64,000 bases of DNA. It comes from Chrysemys picta bellii (taxonomy: Eukaryota > Chordata > Testudines > Emydidae). Below are positions 45,342-55,910 of the stretch, piece by piece. The stretch lies in contig NC_088797.1 in assembly GCF_011386835.1 (NCBI RefSeq), positions 35,153,583 to 35,217,582 of the forward strand, written 5' to 3'. The notes below the pieces were generated by a model. The model saw nothing but the letters and a program-made list of their open reading frames with translations, searched no databases and was not told the origin of the DNA. The translations under genes were made by a program, and so were the position numbers. The stretch's first letter is position 1; each line of letters begins with the position of its first letter.

Positions 45342-46569
45342 ATGGAGCCTGAACTGCTGCAGAACATGCTGACGAGTCTCGCCAGCACGTCTCGTTTGAC
45401 AGTCGAGTTACTGCTTAAGATCCAAAGTGACAGTGAGGAGTCTGAAGACGATATCGAGTCGCGTAATTCATATGACACGAAATTGCTTGTCTCATTCATA
45501 GACATGCTTTCCACCGTGGAACGCCGCTTTTGGGCTTGGGAAACAAGCACAGAGTGGTGAGATCACATCATCCTGCAAGTCTGGCATGATGAGCAGTTGC
45601 TGCAGACTTTCGGATGAGAAAAGCCACTTTTGGCTGAGCTCGCCCCCACCCTGTGGCACAAGGACACGAGATTGAGAGCTGCCCTGATGGTGGAGAAGCG
45701 GGTAGCTATTGCAATCTGGAATCTGGCAACTCCAGACAGCTACTGATTGGTCGCTAACCAGTTTGGAGTGGGAAAGTCGACAGTTGGAATTGTGTTGATG
45801 CAAGTTTGCAGGGCCATTAATCGCATTCTGCTCAGAAGAACCGTGACTCCGGGTAACGTGCATGACATTGTGGCTGGCTTTGAACAAATAGATTTCCCGA
45901 ACTGCGGAGGGGCGATAGATGGAACGCATATTCCTATTCTGGCACCAGCCCACCTAGCCTCCGAGTATATTAACTGAAAGGGGTATTTCTCCATGGTTTT
46001 CCAGGCACTTGTGGATCACCGTGGTCATTTCATTGACATTAACGCAGGCTGGCCTGGAAGGGTGACTGATGCATGCAACTTTCAGAACACTGGCCTGTTC
46101 AAGAAGCTGCAGGCAGGGACTTTTTCCCCAGACCAGAGGATTACTGTAGGGAAAGTCGAAATGCCCATTGTGATCCTTGGAGACCCCGCTTACCCTTTAA
46201 TGCCGTGGCTCATAAACCCTACACAGGGAGCCTGGACATCAGCCAGGAACGGTTCAACTACAGTCTGAGCGGTGCCGAATGACTGCGGCGTGTGCTTTTG
46301 GCCATTTGAAGGGCCGCTGGCGCTCTCTTTATGGAAAGCTGGACTTGGCCGAAGACAGCATCTCCGCGGTTATATCCGTGTGCTGTACCCTCCATAATAT
46401 TTGTGAAGGGAAAGGTGAAAGCTTCACTCAGGCATGGGCCTCGGAGGTTCAACACCTGGAGGCTGAATTTGCACAGCCAGAGAGCAGGGCTATTAGAGGG
46501 GCCCAGCGTGGGGCTGCAAGGATTAGGAATGCCTCGAGGAAGCAATTTGAGGCTGAAAGCCACCAGTAA
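45342..46569 (+). pseudogene. Harbinger DDE transposase, second copy, many breaks
   Basis: ATG 45342 opens MEPELLQNMLTSLASTS. The frame then passes TVERRFWAWETSTEW, where TGA at 45558-45560 replaces the second tryptophan. Frameshifts follow near 45610. AIAIWNLATPDSY is followed by TGA at 45744-45746, and TGA 45975-45977 sits in EYIN-stop-KGYFSM. Catalytic text is clear: GAIDGTHIPI, GWPGRVTDACNF and ILGDPAYPLMPW. A frameshift near 46212 moves reading to KPYTGSLDIS, and the last part reads TAACAFGHLKGRWRSLYG. The catalytic glutamate expected before CAFG is alanine (GCG, 46288-46290). Several breaks look like CpG-type C-to-T decay. The protein cannot be functional. Confidence 0.9.
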
Positions 46570-46753
46570 TGTGGCTGTGTTTGGTACATTGACTTGCAGT
46601 GCTTGTTGCTTTCCTGGGCTAAGGTATATTTTGCTTTATGCACTAATAAAGTATGTTTTCAAAGTAAAAAACTCCATTTATTGAAAAAAACAACAACAAA
46701 GTATCACAGAAATACTGAAAGGGCAAAAGGGGGTGGGGTAGGGAACGGTTCAC

Positions 46754-48323
46754 TTATAGGCTTGAGTATGTCCTGATTTCATACTCTCGAGTCCTGTCTG
46801 GAGTGCTGTGCACTGAGTGCTGCACTTCAGGATGGCTATAAGGCATATTGAGAGGGGTTGAGTGCAGTGGATAAGGGTCGTAGTTTTCGTGGGTGGGTGG
46901 TGAAGCTATGGGTGTAGGAGGCAGCGGGGGGAGGTAAGAACCCGGATGTTGGAGAAAGTGGGTTGGAGGGGACATGGGGGCACAAGGGGAAAAGTTTTGG
47001 GACAAGGGCTGCAGGGCGGGGGGTGAGCGCAGTAGTACTCCGCCTGCATGGCAACAAGTGCCTGGATAGAGTCCACTTGGCGCTCCATTATGCTAATCAG
47101 CCATTCCGTGCTTTGCCGATGGTGCTTCGCGTTTTCCTGGCAGATCCTCCTTTCGCGCTCCCTCCACTTCTGTGCCTTTCGATTCTTGTTTACAGACTGC
47201 TGCATGACTTCATGCAGCATGTCTTCTTTGCTTTTACGCGGCCTCTTCCTGAGTCTTCTCAGTCTGTCGGACGGTGATAAGAATGATGGCTGAGATCTCA
47301 AGGTTGCACCTATACAGGCAAAATGCAAAACTTAACAGAGGCAGCATTGTACACACCAGACAGAGCAATGATTCCCCCGCACTTAAGGAGGGCAATCACA
47401 AAAACCATACTTTGCCTGTCCCAAAGCAAGTGCATATAACCCACGGGAGCCCCAGAAATGGTGAGTAAGCACAGGGTCCATGGGGACTGACTGTTTCATG
47501 GCTGTACTGTCCTCTAGGTTTCTGTGCCTTGGGGAGAGCTAACAGCTGCAGGGGGCACCTACACTGAACACTGTCTCAACATTCTCCACAGGAGTTCGTC
47601 CTGGAAGATATCTCGTTGCTGACGGTGACCAGGGAAGCAAGGGAGGGTCTTCTCCTACAATGCGGCTTCTGCGCTGGCCCATACGCATCTTGCCTGTGTG
47701 CAGCAATGGTCCCCCCTCCTCGCCCAAAGAGCCCGTACCTAAAAACTTCCTTCCCGAAAAGAAAGCCGCTTACCAGGAACCTCCTCTGTTTGTCCTTCCC
47801 CAAGCACCAGACGCCGCGACTGGCTGCCTTCCTCTTGGCTCAAGAAGAGCTCCTGGCTGCATGCATCTAGGGATTCCGGGGTGTCTCCCCCCGCCTCAGC
47901 ACCATGGCTTGTGCTTTCCTCCTCCTCCTCCCCCACCCTTGCTGTGCTGGGCTTGGAAGTGTCCATGGTGGTCATTGCAGTGGAGGTGGGATCGCCCCCA
48001 AGTATTGCGTCCAGTTCTTTGTAGAATTTGCAGGTCGCGGGGGCAGCACCAGAATGGCTGTTTGCCTCGCGAGCTTTGCGGTAGGCATTCTGCAGCTCCT
48101 TTACTTTAACCTAACACTGCACCGCATCCCAGTCATGGCCCCTGTCCATCATGGCCCTTGATATGTGCCCGAAGGTATCGTAATTCCTACGGCTGGAGCG
48201 CAGCTGGGAGGCATGGCCACCTGGAAAGATGCGCTGAGAGCACTCCTTGCCTGGCTGAACAAACAGGAAGGGGATTTTCAAAATTCCCAGGGAATTTAAA
48301 GGGCAGGTCTGATGCTTGGTCAC
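46754..48323 (-). pseudogene. Myb/SANT-like Harbinger protein, second copy
   Basis: Minus-strand pieces follow family order. First is the SANT-like domain: RSSRRNYDTFGHISRAMMDR, GHDWDAVQC, then an in-frame TAG at 48111-48113, then VKVKELQNAYRKAREANSHS and CKFYKELDAILGGDP. The Cys-x-Val-Lys and Phe-Tyr-x-Glu-Leu pattern is typical of this trihelix-like domain. An acidic segment (VGEEEEESTSH, 47975-47739) comes next. After a presumed intron, a basic and coiled-coil C-terminus follows (RLRKRPRKSKEDML, KWRERERRICQENAKHH, ISIMERQVDSIQALVAMQ; about 47328-47030) with a Pro-rich tail. The first SANT helix is not found. The protein probably bound subterminal DNA and helped the transposase; that role is known for the family and inferred here. 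Confidence 0.8.
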
Positions 48324-48611
48324 CTGAGGACAGGGCAGCAGAGTTCAAAAATGATGACCGGAGTGGCTAGAACAGGCATTGTGGGACACTTCCGGAGGCC
48401 AATCAGATCACATTAGGTGTCCACACGGGCGCTGTGGCTCTCCAGGGAGAGCGCAACAAGTGTTATTCCTCTTGGGGAGGTGGAGTACCAGGAATGCTCC
48501 AGCTGCGGAGTCAGAGCACTCTACGTGCCTTGCCAGTGTGGACGGGGAGTGAGGTAGAGTGCTTTTGGCGGCTTTATTGTGCTATAATGCGCAAGTGTAG
48601 CCAAGGCCTTA

Positions 48612-49437
48612 GAGCAGCTCCATTATAACTCTGCAGCTTGAGGGTTAGGCGGAAAGGGAATTCCCTACAACAGAGACCATATATTCCATGTATCTAGTTC
48701 CCTATCTGATTCTCCTTGCAAGTGGACATACAATCTTGTTAACCTAAAGTCTGTTTTCTCTGCAATTAAAGTTTTAATTTTTTAAATAGGAACTCAGTGG
48801 AATTCAACCAGTAGGGAAGGAAGATTGAGGAGGACATAACTGTAGCAGAGTCTTTTGAAACACTACCAGCAGGCTGCCATTATGCTATTATTTGAACAGA
48901 TTACTTCAGTAAATGACTAGAATAGTCTGTACTTCCCAGGTTACTTCCAGAGCGGTAATCAACCCCTTATTTTCAGTCATGAAGGAAATCCAAATGAACT
49001 AGTCTTTAACAATGGACATCAACTCATATCCATGGAATCTGCTGAATTTCCATTAGTTACAGACATTCTTCAACCTCTTATCAAGTCAGTGGAGGAAAAT
49101 AATGTTTTAAAGAAGTTTTGAAATGCTTTTTGAAAACTGCTGACCTAGAAGGAAAGCCGTGACAATAATTTTCCATCCATTTCTTACAAAATTACCAGTG
49201 GACCCAAAATGCAACAACCCAGATGTCTCCTACAGAACTGCCGCATGGGGAGAGTATGCACATGAAGTTAAGGTGGTTGTTTAAAAGACTTAGGCTGACA
49301 GAAAGGTACAATAATATACAAGACAGTTTGACAGAAGAAAAAAATTAAATGGCACACAGATGTAATATATCTAATGCTGAAGATACAGCATTACATTGCT
49401 TTTCTTTTCTTAAAATTGCATTCATTTAAAAAAAAAA
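48612..49437. other. No gene seen; AT-rich
   Basis: No recognised element. A poly-A-rich patch (49425-49437) abuts the next insertion. Confidence 0.5.
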
Positions 49438-49448
49438 CATTAAGTTTA

Positions 49449-49650
49449 GTAAAAAGAACAGGAGTACCTGTGGCACCTTAGAGACTAACGAATTTATTTG
49501 AGCATAAGCTTTCGTGGGCTACAGCCTACTTCATCGGCTGTAGCCCACAAAAGCTTATGCTCAAATAAATTTGTTAGTTTCTAAGGTGCCACAAGTACTC
49601 CTGTTCTTTTTGTGGATACAGACTAACACGGCTGCTACTCTGAAACCTGT
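49449..49650. mobile_element. Penelope-like end pair, inverted, 202 bp
   Basis: An 11-bp target duplication CATTAAGTTTA flanks it (49438-49448, 49651-49661). The left half 'gaacaggagtacctgtggc' through 'gcataagctttcgtgggct' is mirrored by the right half, ending 'gactaacacggctgctactc'. The centre is a long near-perfect hairpin. Confidence 0.92.
49500..49537 (-). ncRNA. Hammerhead-like core in Penelope-like end
   Basis: On the minus strand: CCGATGA (one change from CUGAUGA), a stem-II hairpin (agtaggctgtagcccac), GAAA, then GC-TTAT-GC and TC. This gives a three-pair stem III (A-U, G-C, C-G), a UUAU loop and a UH site. Stem I pairing is weak. Hammerhead motifs are reported from Penelope-like elements generally. 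Confidence 0.45.
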
Positions 49651-49661
49651 CATTAAGTTTA

Positions 49662-50744
49662 ATGATCCACTTCATTTTGTGGAACAGAAAGGGCCCTTCT
49701 ACATATAAATTAGTAGATCAGAAAATACGGAACACCTTTCATTTATTCATTGGGAACAGAGGATCCCGATTCCTTATCTGGACTGGAGAATGATGTCTGT
49801 TTAACACCTACACATTTTTTTCCAGTGAAATGAAAATATACCAAGTCGCTATGGCTTTGAAGAGCACACCCATGATCTGAGATTACATTTTGTGACAAAA
49901 ATTGTAAGTGCATATGACTTTTGGTTGATTTCCTCAGTATTCATGATGTGTTTGCTGCTGAATTATGATGCTTTAGCATGAAGAAATATTTATGTTTCAA
50001 TACCTGGGATACAAGTTTATACCAGGGGAGACTAACTCACTTTGGGGAGAAAGATGAGTCCCATTTTTAAATTATGATCCATAGGCTGGAATACACATTT
50101 AGGTTCTACATGCTGCCCCCAATCCCCAGCAGAATTCCCTCAAGGGTATAAATGTAACTAAACTTTTGGCCGTTATCACTTTTGCAGTACTGTACTGTTG
50201 CATTAATCATCAATGGATGAGAAAATATACCCTCTTTTAGGATCACCCCTATTTCTGCCTTCCGTTTCTCTGTCTTCTCTATGCTCCTATCTCTGTTGCT
50301 GTTACATTATTCTCATCACAATGTATGGCATAAACTATTTAAAAAAAATAACCTTCAAATTAGATAATGGCTTTTTCCCAAAATACTTTTCTAATCTGAT
50401 TTCTACAGGCTTCCCTGAGGCAGCAGGCAGTGGCAGAGTGGGGAGCAGGATCCAAGCAGCAGCAGTAGCATGGAGGAAGCATCTAGAGCCAATGAGTGGA
50501 CAGTCAGCAGAGAGGGAGACCGAATGGAGCTGCAAGAGGGGGCAGGGCTGGGAGAGTGAGAGCATGAGGGCTGGGGGGAACTGGAGAGGGCACTGGGCCA
50601 GGCTGGGGAGGGGAGGAGGGAATGGGGGGTGGAAGACTGAGCAGGGATGGAAAGGGGGTTTAGGTGGCTGGAGGTGCCCCCCACTTTAAATGGCACTCCT
50701 CAGCCCTGTCGGATAGCTCCTAGTAGGCAAAAGTAGTTTGCAGT
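49662..50744. other. No gene seen; G-rich patch 50400-50680
   Basis: Unique AT-rich sequence followed by a G/A-rich block (50520-50680) without terminal repeats. The 158-codon ORF across it is compositional. Confidence 0.45.
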
Positions 50745-51150
50745 TAGGGTGGTCAGGTGTCTGGTTTTTGATCGGAAAGTCTGGTCAAAAAGGAGACCTG
50801 ATAGTGTCTGATCATACCTACTGACCCAAAGTCTGGTTACTGGGTGGGGGAGGCACCAGGTGACATCACCTGTGCCAGTCCTTACTCAGCAGGGGCGGCC
50901 TCCTACCTGCATCAGGCAGCTGCAGCTCCCAGCACTGGCTCCGCAAGTGAGTTCCTCCCGACCTGGGCAGAGGGGTGGGAGGAGAGAGGGGAAAACCAGT
51001 GAGCAATGGGGAGAGCGGGGAAAAGAAGTGAATCAGGGTGGGGCTTTCGGGAAGGGACGGGGCCTCAGGGGAAGGGCCAGGGCCTTGGGGGAAGGTTCTT
51101 GCACTCCTGCTGGAGAGTCCATTTTTTAAATATTACAAAGTTGGCAATCG
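50745..51150. mobile_element. Non-autonomous hAT (TAGGGTGGTCAGG type)
   Basis: It starts TAGGGTGGTCAGGTGTCTGG and continues 'ggaaagtctgg' and 'aaaggagacctgatagtgtc', matching the minus strand of 43318-43738. It ends near 'atattacaaagttggcaa', the counterpart of the sister's other end. The last TIR bases are decayed and no target duplication is seen. Confidence 0.7.
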
Positions 51151-51540
51151 TTCTTATATAGCTACTATTGTCTACTATACAGAAAATATGTAATGGCGGG
51201 TCCCCAGTAAAACGTTTGGGAACCACTGATCCTGAGCATACTTTATGACCCTAACTAGAGAGAGCCGTTAGCAAGATGGCTACAGGTTTGAAAAAATTTG
51301 CAATATATAGGATGTTAAAAACGTAGTTGCCAATACCTACATCTTTATCCTTGTAGACAGTAGAAAGTAACCAAAGTGCTTTCCTTTACTTGATACTTGT
51401 TGGCACATTTAAGACCTTGTCCCTACACAGGATTATGCAACAACTGCAGTGTGTAATGCTTGTAGTATTTTACTTACATACCCCTTCCAGTGCATTGAAG
51501 GACTAAGCATCATAGAAGCACTAGGTAATATACTATCTCT

Positions 51541-51604
51541 AAGGCCCAGAGCCTCAAAAATATTTAGGCTCCTAACTTCCTCTGATTTTGAGGATCTGGG
51601 CCTA
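51541..51604. repeat. Short palindromic MITE (GGCCCAGAxCCTCAAA type)
   Basis: Left AGGCCCAGAGCCTCAAAA; right, reverse-complemented, AGGCCCAGATCCTCAAAA: one difference in 18. Confidence 0.85.
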
Positions 51605-52329
51605 AATAAATTTCAAGTCTTGTGTTGGCCTTCTGCACAGGAATAAATTCACACCTGAAGACCTGTATAAGGGGGTGTGTCACTTGCAAAATAAAGGGAG
51701 CTTGTGGGGGGGGGGGGGTTGCTTTTTTTTAAAACAATTTATCTTTGTAAGTTTTGTCTGTAAACATTCTAGACCTCATTTGCATAAAAGGAAAAAGTTA
51801 CTTTAACGAATATTTTAACAAATACCTTACTAAAATTGCCTCAAAAAAGAAAAGGTTTGCTAGTTGGTTTATTTTGGGGGAGGAGGGGAAGAGAAGGAAG
51901 AGCATCCTCTGGGCACACTGATAATGACTGAAACATGCATCCTCTCTCCTTGCCTGCTCAGGCCTCTGCAGCTAGATATCTAGCTCTTTTTTTTTTTTTT
52001 TTAAATAAAGACTACAAGATGTCTCATGAAGTTAAGGTCACCATGCATAGTATTTTTTCCTATCAGTGGGAGTAATTCTGATATTTTGGCAGAAGGCAGG
52101 ATCTGGCACTCAATAGAAAAAATATGATGGTACACTGCTAAGCATTATGTGATAAACTGTCAGCAAAAGCCTCCAGAATTAACTGTTTTAGAATTTCTAA
52201 TATTACTGCCATGTGAAAACTTCATTTATCTTTATGACCTATACATATGGCATCATTATATAATAAATAAAAATTATCGTGCATATATTGAAAGAAAGCC
52301 ACACATTTGATTGCAGTTGTTTAGGAATC
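51605..52329. other. No gene seen
   Basis: G run near 51705-51718 and T run near 51989-52004 in otherwise AT-rich sequence. Confidence 0.5.
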
Positions 52330-52335
52330 TTAGAT

Positions 52336-52615
52336 CTAAAAATTGGTCTCAACCGTCCATTCTTTTTCGGGACCAGAAAGTAACTGGAATAAAACTCCTT
52401 CCCTTAGCAAAATAGGAACTGGTTCTACAGCATCCATTTGCAGAAGTGAGCTTCTTGCTTTAAGAGGTGTTCTTGAGAGAGGTCCCGGAAGAGTGACAGG
52501 AAGGGAGGGAAGTAAAATGGATAGCATTCCCCGATCTTATAACTTCCAGCACTCCTTTCTCCAACGTGGTTCTCTCCGATGCAGAAAGTGGGAGAGAGAA
52601 TTTCCAAAGGGTGGG
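52336..52615 (-). pseudogene. DIRS reverse transcriptase, N-terminal fragment
   Basis: The minus strand reads SASERTTLEKGVLEVIRSGN and AIHFTSLP in one frame. After a shift it reads LLQMDAVEPVPILLREGVLF followed by QLLSGPEKE. The 'V-I-x-x-G-x-A-I-x-F', 'A-V-E-P-V-P' and 'P-x-K' sequence is the entry to the reverse transcriptase in DIRS elements. The catalytic motifs would lie beyond 52336 and are absent. At least one frameshift is present. Confidence 0.65.
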
Positions 52616-52629
52616 AGGTAGGCTAAATG

Positions 52630-53773
52630 GTATGTGGCCAAACTTACTGACACACCGAGCCGCATATGACAATCTTCAGAAGTTCAAGAGCTGGGGTGTG
52701 CCTGCCGGTGCTTGGGGTTTCCGCCCCACTCCTGCTGAAGCCCCAAACCCTGGCAGCTGTGCCATGCGGGGTTGAAGCCCTGATAGGGTTACCATATTTA
52801 GTGCCTCCGAAAGGAGGACGGGGCCCCGGCCCCGCCCCAGCCCCGCCCACGCCCCCTGCCCCAACTCCGCCCCCTCCCCAAAGTCTCTGCCCCCTCCCCT
52901 GCTTCCCGCGAACATTTGATTCGCGGGAAGCCAGAAGCAGGTAAGGGGTGTGTGTGGGGGGGGAGGAGGCGCGGCCCATGCTGGCCCCCCCGGCGTTTCC
53001 AGCCTGGGTTGGCTCGGGACCTGGGGTGCCGGCCCCGGGCCCGGCCGAGCACTCCCGGCCCGCCCAGCACTGCCGGTCCCCGGCCCGGCCCGGCCCCCAG
53101 GCTCCCGGCCGAGCACCCCCGGCACCGCACCGCCGGTCCCCAGCCCGGCCCTCGGCACCGCACCGCTGTCCCGTCCCCCGGCACCGCCGGCCCGTCCCCG
53201 AGCCCCCGGCCCGGCCCGGCCTGGCACCGCCGGCCCGTCCCCCGAGCCCCCGGCCCGGCCCGGCCTGACACCGCCGGCCCGTCCCCCGAACCTCCGGGCC
53301 GGCCCAGCACCGCCAGCCCCCAGCCCGGCACCGCTCCGCCGGCCCGGCCCGACCCCCGAGCCCCCGGCCCGGCACCGCTCCGCCGGCCCAGCCCGACCCC
53401 CGAGCCCCCGGCCCGGCACCGCTCCGCCGGCCCGGCCCCCGAGCACCCGCACGGCCGGCCCCGCATGTCCCGATTTTCCCGGACATGTCCGGCTTTTTGG
53501 GATTTCCCCCCGGACGGGGATTTGGAGCCCAAAAAGCCGGACATGTCCGGGAAAATCCGGACGTATGGTAACCCTAAGCCCTGAGATTCCACCTCCCCGC
53601 TGGGCAGAAGCCCCTACCCCATGACCCTGGTGCAAGGCACAGGTCCTGAGCTTTCCCCCTACCCAGTCTGGTAGGTGGAGAAGGGGGGCGGGGTGGTGTG
53701 GCAGGCTCTGTGAGCCGCACTTTAACTGTAAAAGAGCCACATGCAGCTTCCAAGACATAGTTTGGCCATCCTG
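52630..53773. mobile_element. hAT element (TGGCCAAACT type) splitting the DIRS relic
   Basis: Left 'tgtggccaaacttactgac' with 'gagccgcatatgac'; right, reverse-complemented, CAGGATGGCCAAACTATG with 'gctgcatgtggctcttttac'. The inner arms both carry gagccgca-type words. The 8-bp duplication is not convincing, so the outer ends are approximate. It hosts the hAT at 52784-53576. Confidence 0.62.
52784..53576. mobile_element. Non-autonomous hAT, 793 bp, extremely GC-rich
   Basis: A perfect 8-bp duplication AGCCCTGA flanks it (52776-52783, 53577-53584). Ends TAGGGTTACCATA and, reverse-complemented, TAGGGTTACCATA are identical over 13 bases. A perfect 30-bp inverted repeat lies at 53472-53501 and 53528-53557. 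The centre (about 53000-53460) is a C/G-only tandem array of 'ccgagcccccggcccggc' and 'caccgc' words. ORFs of up to 360 codons across it are artefacts of the missing A/T. Confidence 0.94.
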
Positions 53774-53789
53774 GCATATAGGTAGCTCA

Positions 53790-55145
53790 ATGTTGAGGGA
53801 GAGTTCCGGGCCTTCAACAGTGAATCAAAACTGATACTTAGATGACTATGATGTTTCAGTAGAGGGCGCACAGGGAGCAGGTGGTCTCTTCCTTTGGAAC
53901 CTTGACTTTTTCCTGAATGGTTCATAATGGTTTCTGGAATCCTGAGAATGACACAGGGCAGGATCTTTGAGCAGTTTGGGATCTACTAAATTTTCATTTG
54001 TTTGTAGGCATGTACATCCCAAGGGATCTCAACGTGATGCTGGAACCCTTAAGGGTACACAGTGAATCATCAATGGACTCAGCGAACAGTTTGAGGCTTT
54101 GAAGGGAAGGTCCCCAACCATTTTTTTTTTTGGACCTTCCTTTGCCATAGAGATAGATCGAGTGGCAGCATTAGCTGAATCCAATGAGGCCTATAGTGAT
54201 GTTCTAGCTAACGGCTGACGCTCGTTAATAATAGCCTGAAACTGATCACATTGATTGGCCAGCAGATGTACAATACAGGTGGTGAATTTGGCATAATCTG
54301 AGTGATTGTATTTAGCCAGGATAGCCTGATAGTTTATGACCCTAAATTGAAGAATCATGAATGAGTAGGTCCTTCTGCTGAATAGATAAGGCGTTTTTGG
54401 TCCATATCATATGATGTGGCCTTCACATGATGTCTGCCACGTTCATTCACTGCCTCCATAACCAAGGAGTTTGGTTTTGGAAAGGTGAACAGAAATTCAG
54501 AATCTTTAGCTAGGATGTAATATTTCTTATCAACCCATTTATATATTGATGGAATCATCGCAGGGGTCTGCCAGATGGATTTGGCAGGATCCAACAGGGC
54601 CTCATTAATAGGCAGGGCAACTTGGGTAGAGGGAGACCATTGGAGGATGTCCAGGAGCTTATGTTGTGACTGACTTCTTCCAAGGGGATCTGGAGGGAAT
54701 CTTCAACCTGCTTCATTAACTCTTGGAAGAGTCTGAAGTCATCATTCACAGTCGGTGGGGGAGGCATAACCATCTCATCTGGGGAAGATGAAGAAATATT
54801 TGGGGAATAACCGTTTTATCTGTCCTGGTTTCCTGTTCCTCAAACGATTCTTGTGCATGAGGTGACAGAGTAGGAGGAGCAGTTGGTGTAGGGGAATGTC
54901 TCCCCCCGTATCCCCACAAGAGAGACTAGGATCATGGGAAAATTGCTGACAATATGCAGTCCAAGGATCCCAGTAGGGCCAGTGCAGTGGTTTAAAAGAC
55001 AACGGGGTGGCATCCACTGGTGCTTGAACCAGGTTGGGGGAAACACGGGCCCGTCCTCGGTGCAGCTCCCAACTCTTGTCAAAATTGTCAGGATGGAAAA
55101 TATGCCATCAACATTTTGTGATTCTCTGAGTTTTCCCTCACACAT
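53790..55145 (-). pseudogene. DIRS gag-like protein (LAP2-alpha-type domain)
   Basis: The gag of vertebrate DIRS elements is the source of the C-terminal domain of mammalian LAP2-alpha. Minus-strand pieces in order are: PLHWPYWDPWTAYCQQFSHD (55017 on), FRLFQELMKQVEDSLQIPLE, then ALLDPAKSIWQTPAMIPSIY, DKKYYILAKDSEFLFTFPKP and NSLVMEAVNERG (54594-54355). Next are RVINYQAILAKYNHSDYAKF, NERQPLARTSL, ASLDSANAATRSIS (54350-54128), and SLCTLKGSSITLRSLGMYMP (near 54000-54070). The aromatic KKYY...PNSLV block and the Y-A-K and A-R-T-x-x-x-A-S-L-D blocks are the recognisable core. There are several frameshifts and stops, so it is a pseudogene. Confidence 0.7.
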
Positions 55146-55150
55146 CTTCT

Positions 55151-55549
55151 AAACACATTATCTGGGAAAAATCAATCCCCCAAGCATGGAAAGTAAATTG
55201 ATTTCAAGTATTTGGGGTCTTCAGAACTTTTTCTGGCTGGCTTTGAATTACAATTAAGAAAATGAAAGAAAGTTCTAAGCACTTCTTCTTGTCAGTATAA
55301 AGGAACAATCTATTAGTTGAGGATTTTGCATACCTTACAGATGGTAGCAAACACCCTGTGCACATACAAGTCAGATGTCTGTATGTTTACATGGCCCCTT
55401 AAGTGTCTAAATGGCCATGTGCATTCACAAATACATTTGCTGTGTGCATGGAATTGCTCATGTCCAACTTTGAAAAATCGGATCTAATATGACTATATGC
55501 AAAGTGAAGTCAAACAACCGAAATATTAAAAGTAACTATTCTCCCAGGA
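55151..55549. other. No gene seen
   Basis: AT-rich sequence without a recognised element. Confidence 0.5.
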
Positions 55550-55910
55550 GTCCTTTGCTCACATTAATTTAGTCCTTCAAACAGAAGGTCAGTTGCCCAA
55601 AAAAATCCTTTGGGACCCTCCAGGTAAGTATGAATAGAGTTTCTGTGGATGTCCCAGTAAAACTCAGTTGTCAATGGTATCAAAGGTAGCAAACAGATCT
55701 AATAAAATTAGAACTGATACTTTATCCGACCCATTGCAGGCGAAGATCATCAACCATTGCATTCAGTGCAGCATCAAATCCAAGTCCAAAAGTTAAATGA
55801 GTTGTGTCTAGGATAGTGAGGTTCAAGCAACTGACAGAGTTGACCTACTATAACCTTCTCAATAATGTGCCCCCAAAATGAGAGATGCGATTCAGATCAC
55901 TAGTCAGCAA
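55550..55910 (-). mobile_element. L2-like LINE reverse-transcriptase relic
   Basis: On the minus strand the words LILLDLFATFDTID (about 55711-55667) are motif A of L2/jockey-clade reverse transcriptases, which reads x-L-L-D-L-S-A-A-F-D-T-x-D in many copies. Upstream text, across frameshifts, includes IEKVIVGQL and GFDAAL-like words, and downstream LEGP. It is too short and broken to subclassify. Confidence 0.6.

Larger units (their letters stand above)
44970..48608 (+). mobile_element. PIF-Harbinger DNA transposon, second copy, 3.6 kb
   Basis: Ends GGCCATGGCTACACTTGC and, reverse-complemented, GGCCTTGGCTACACTTGC differ at one of 18 positions. TTA flanks both sides (44967-44969, 48609-48611). 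The layout repeats that of the 5509 element: transposase on + (45342-46569) and Myb/SANT-like protein on - (48323 to 46754). It is a different subfamily by TIR and by protein sequence, and is more decayed. Confidence 0.93.
52330..55150 (-). mobile_element. DIRS-type retrotransposon relic (gag and start of pol)
   Basis: Minus-strand coding text follows DIRS order: gag-like protein (55145 to about 53790), then the start of the reverse transcriptase (52615-52336), where the element is cut off. A hAT (52630-53773), itself hit by another hAT (52784-53576), separates gag from pol. No split direct or inverted repeats typical of complete DIRS elements are visible. The class call rests on protein resemblance read by eye. 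Confidence 0.68.

Noticed and set aside
50213..50689. 158-codon ORF
   Set aside because: The first part is AT-rich and the second is a G/A-rich patch. No domain and no start context.
52644..53758. ORFs of up to 360 codons on both strands in the GC-rich block
   Set aside because: They arise because A/T-containing stop codons are almost absent. All frames on both strands are open at once, and the block lies inside a hAT with a perfect duplication.
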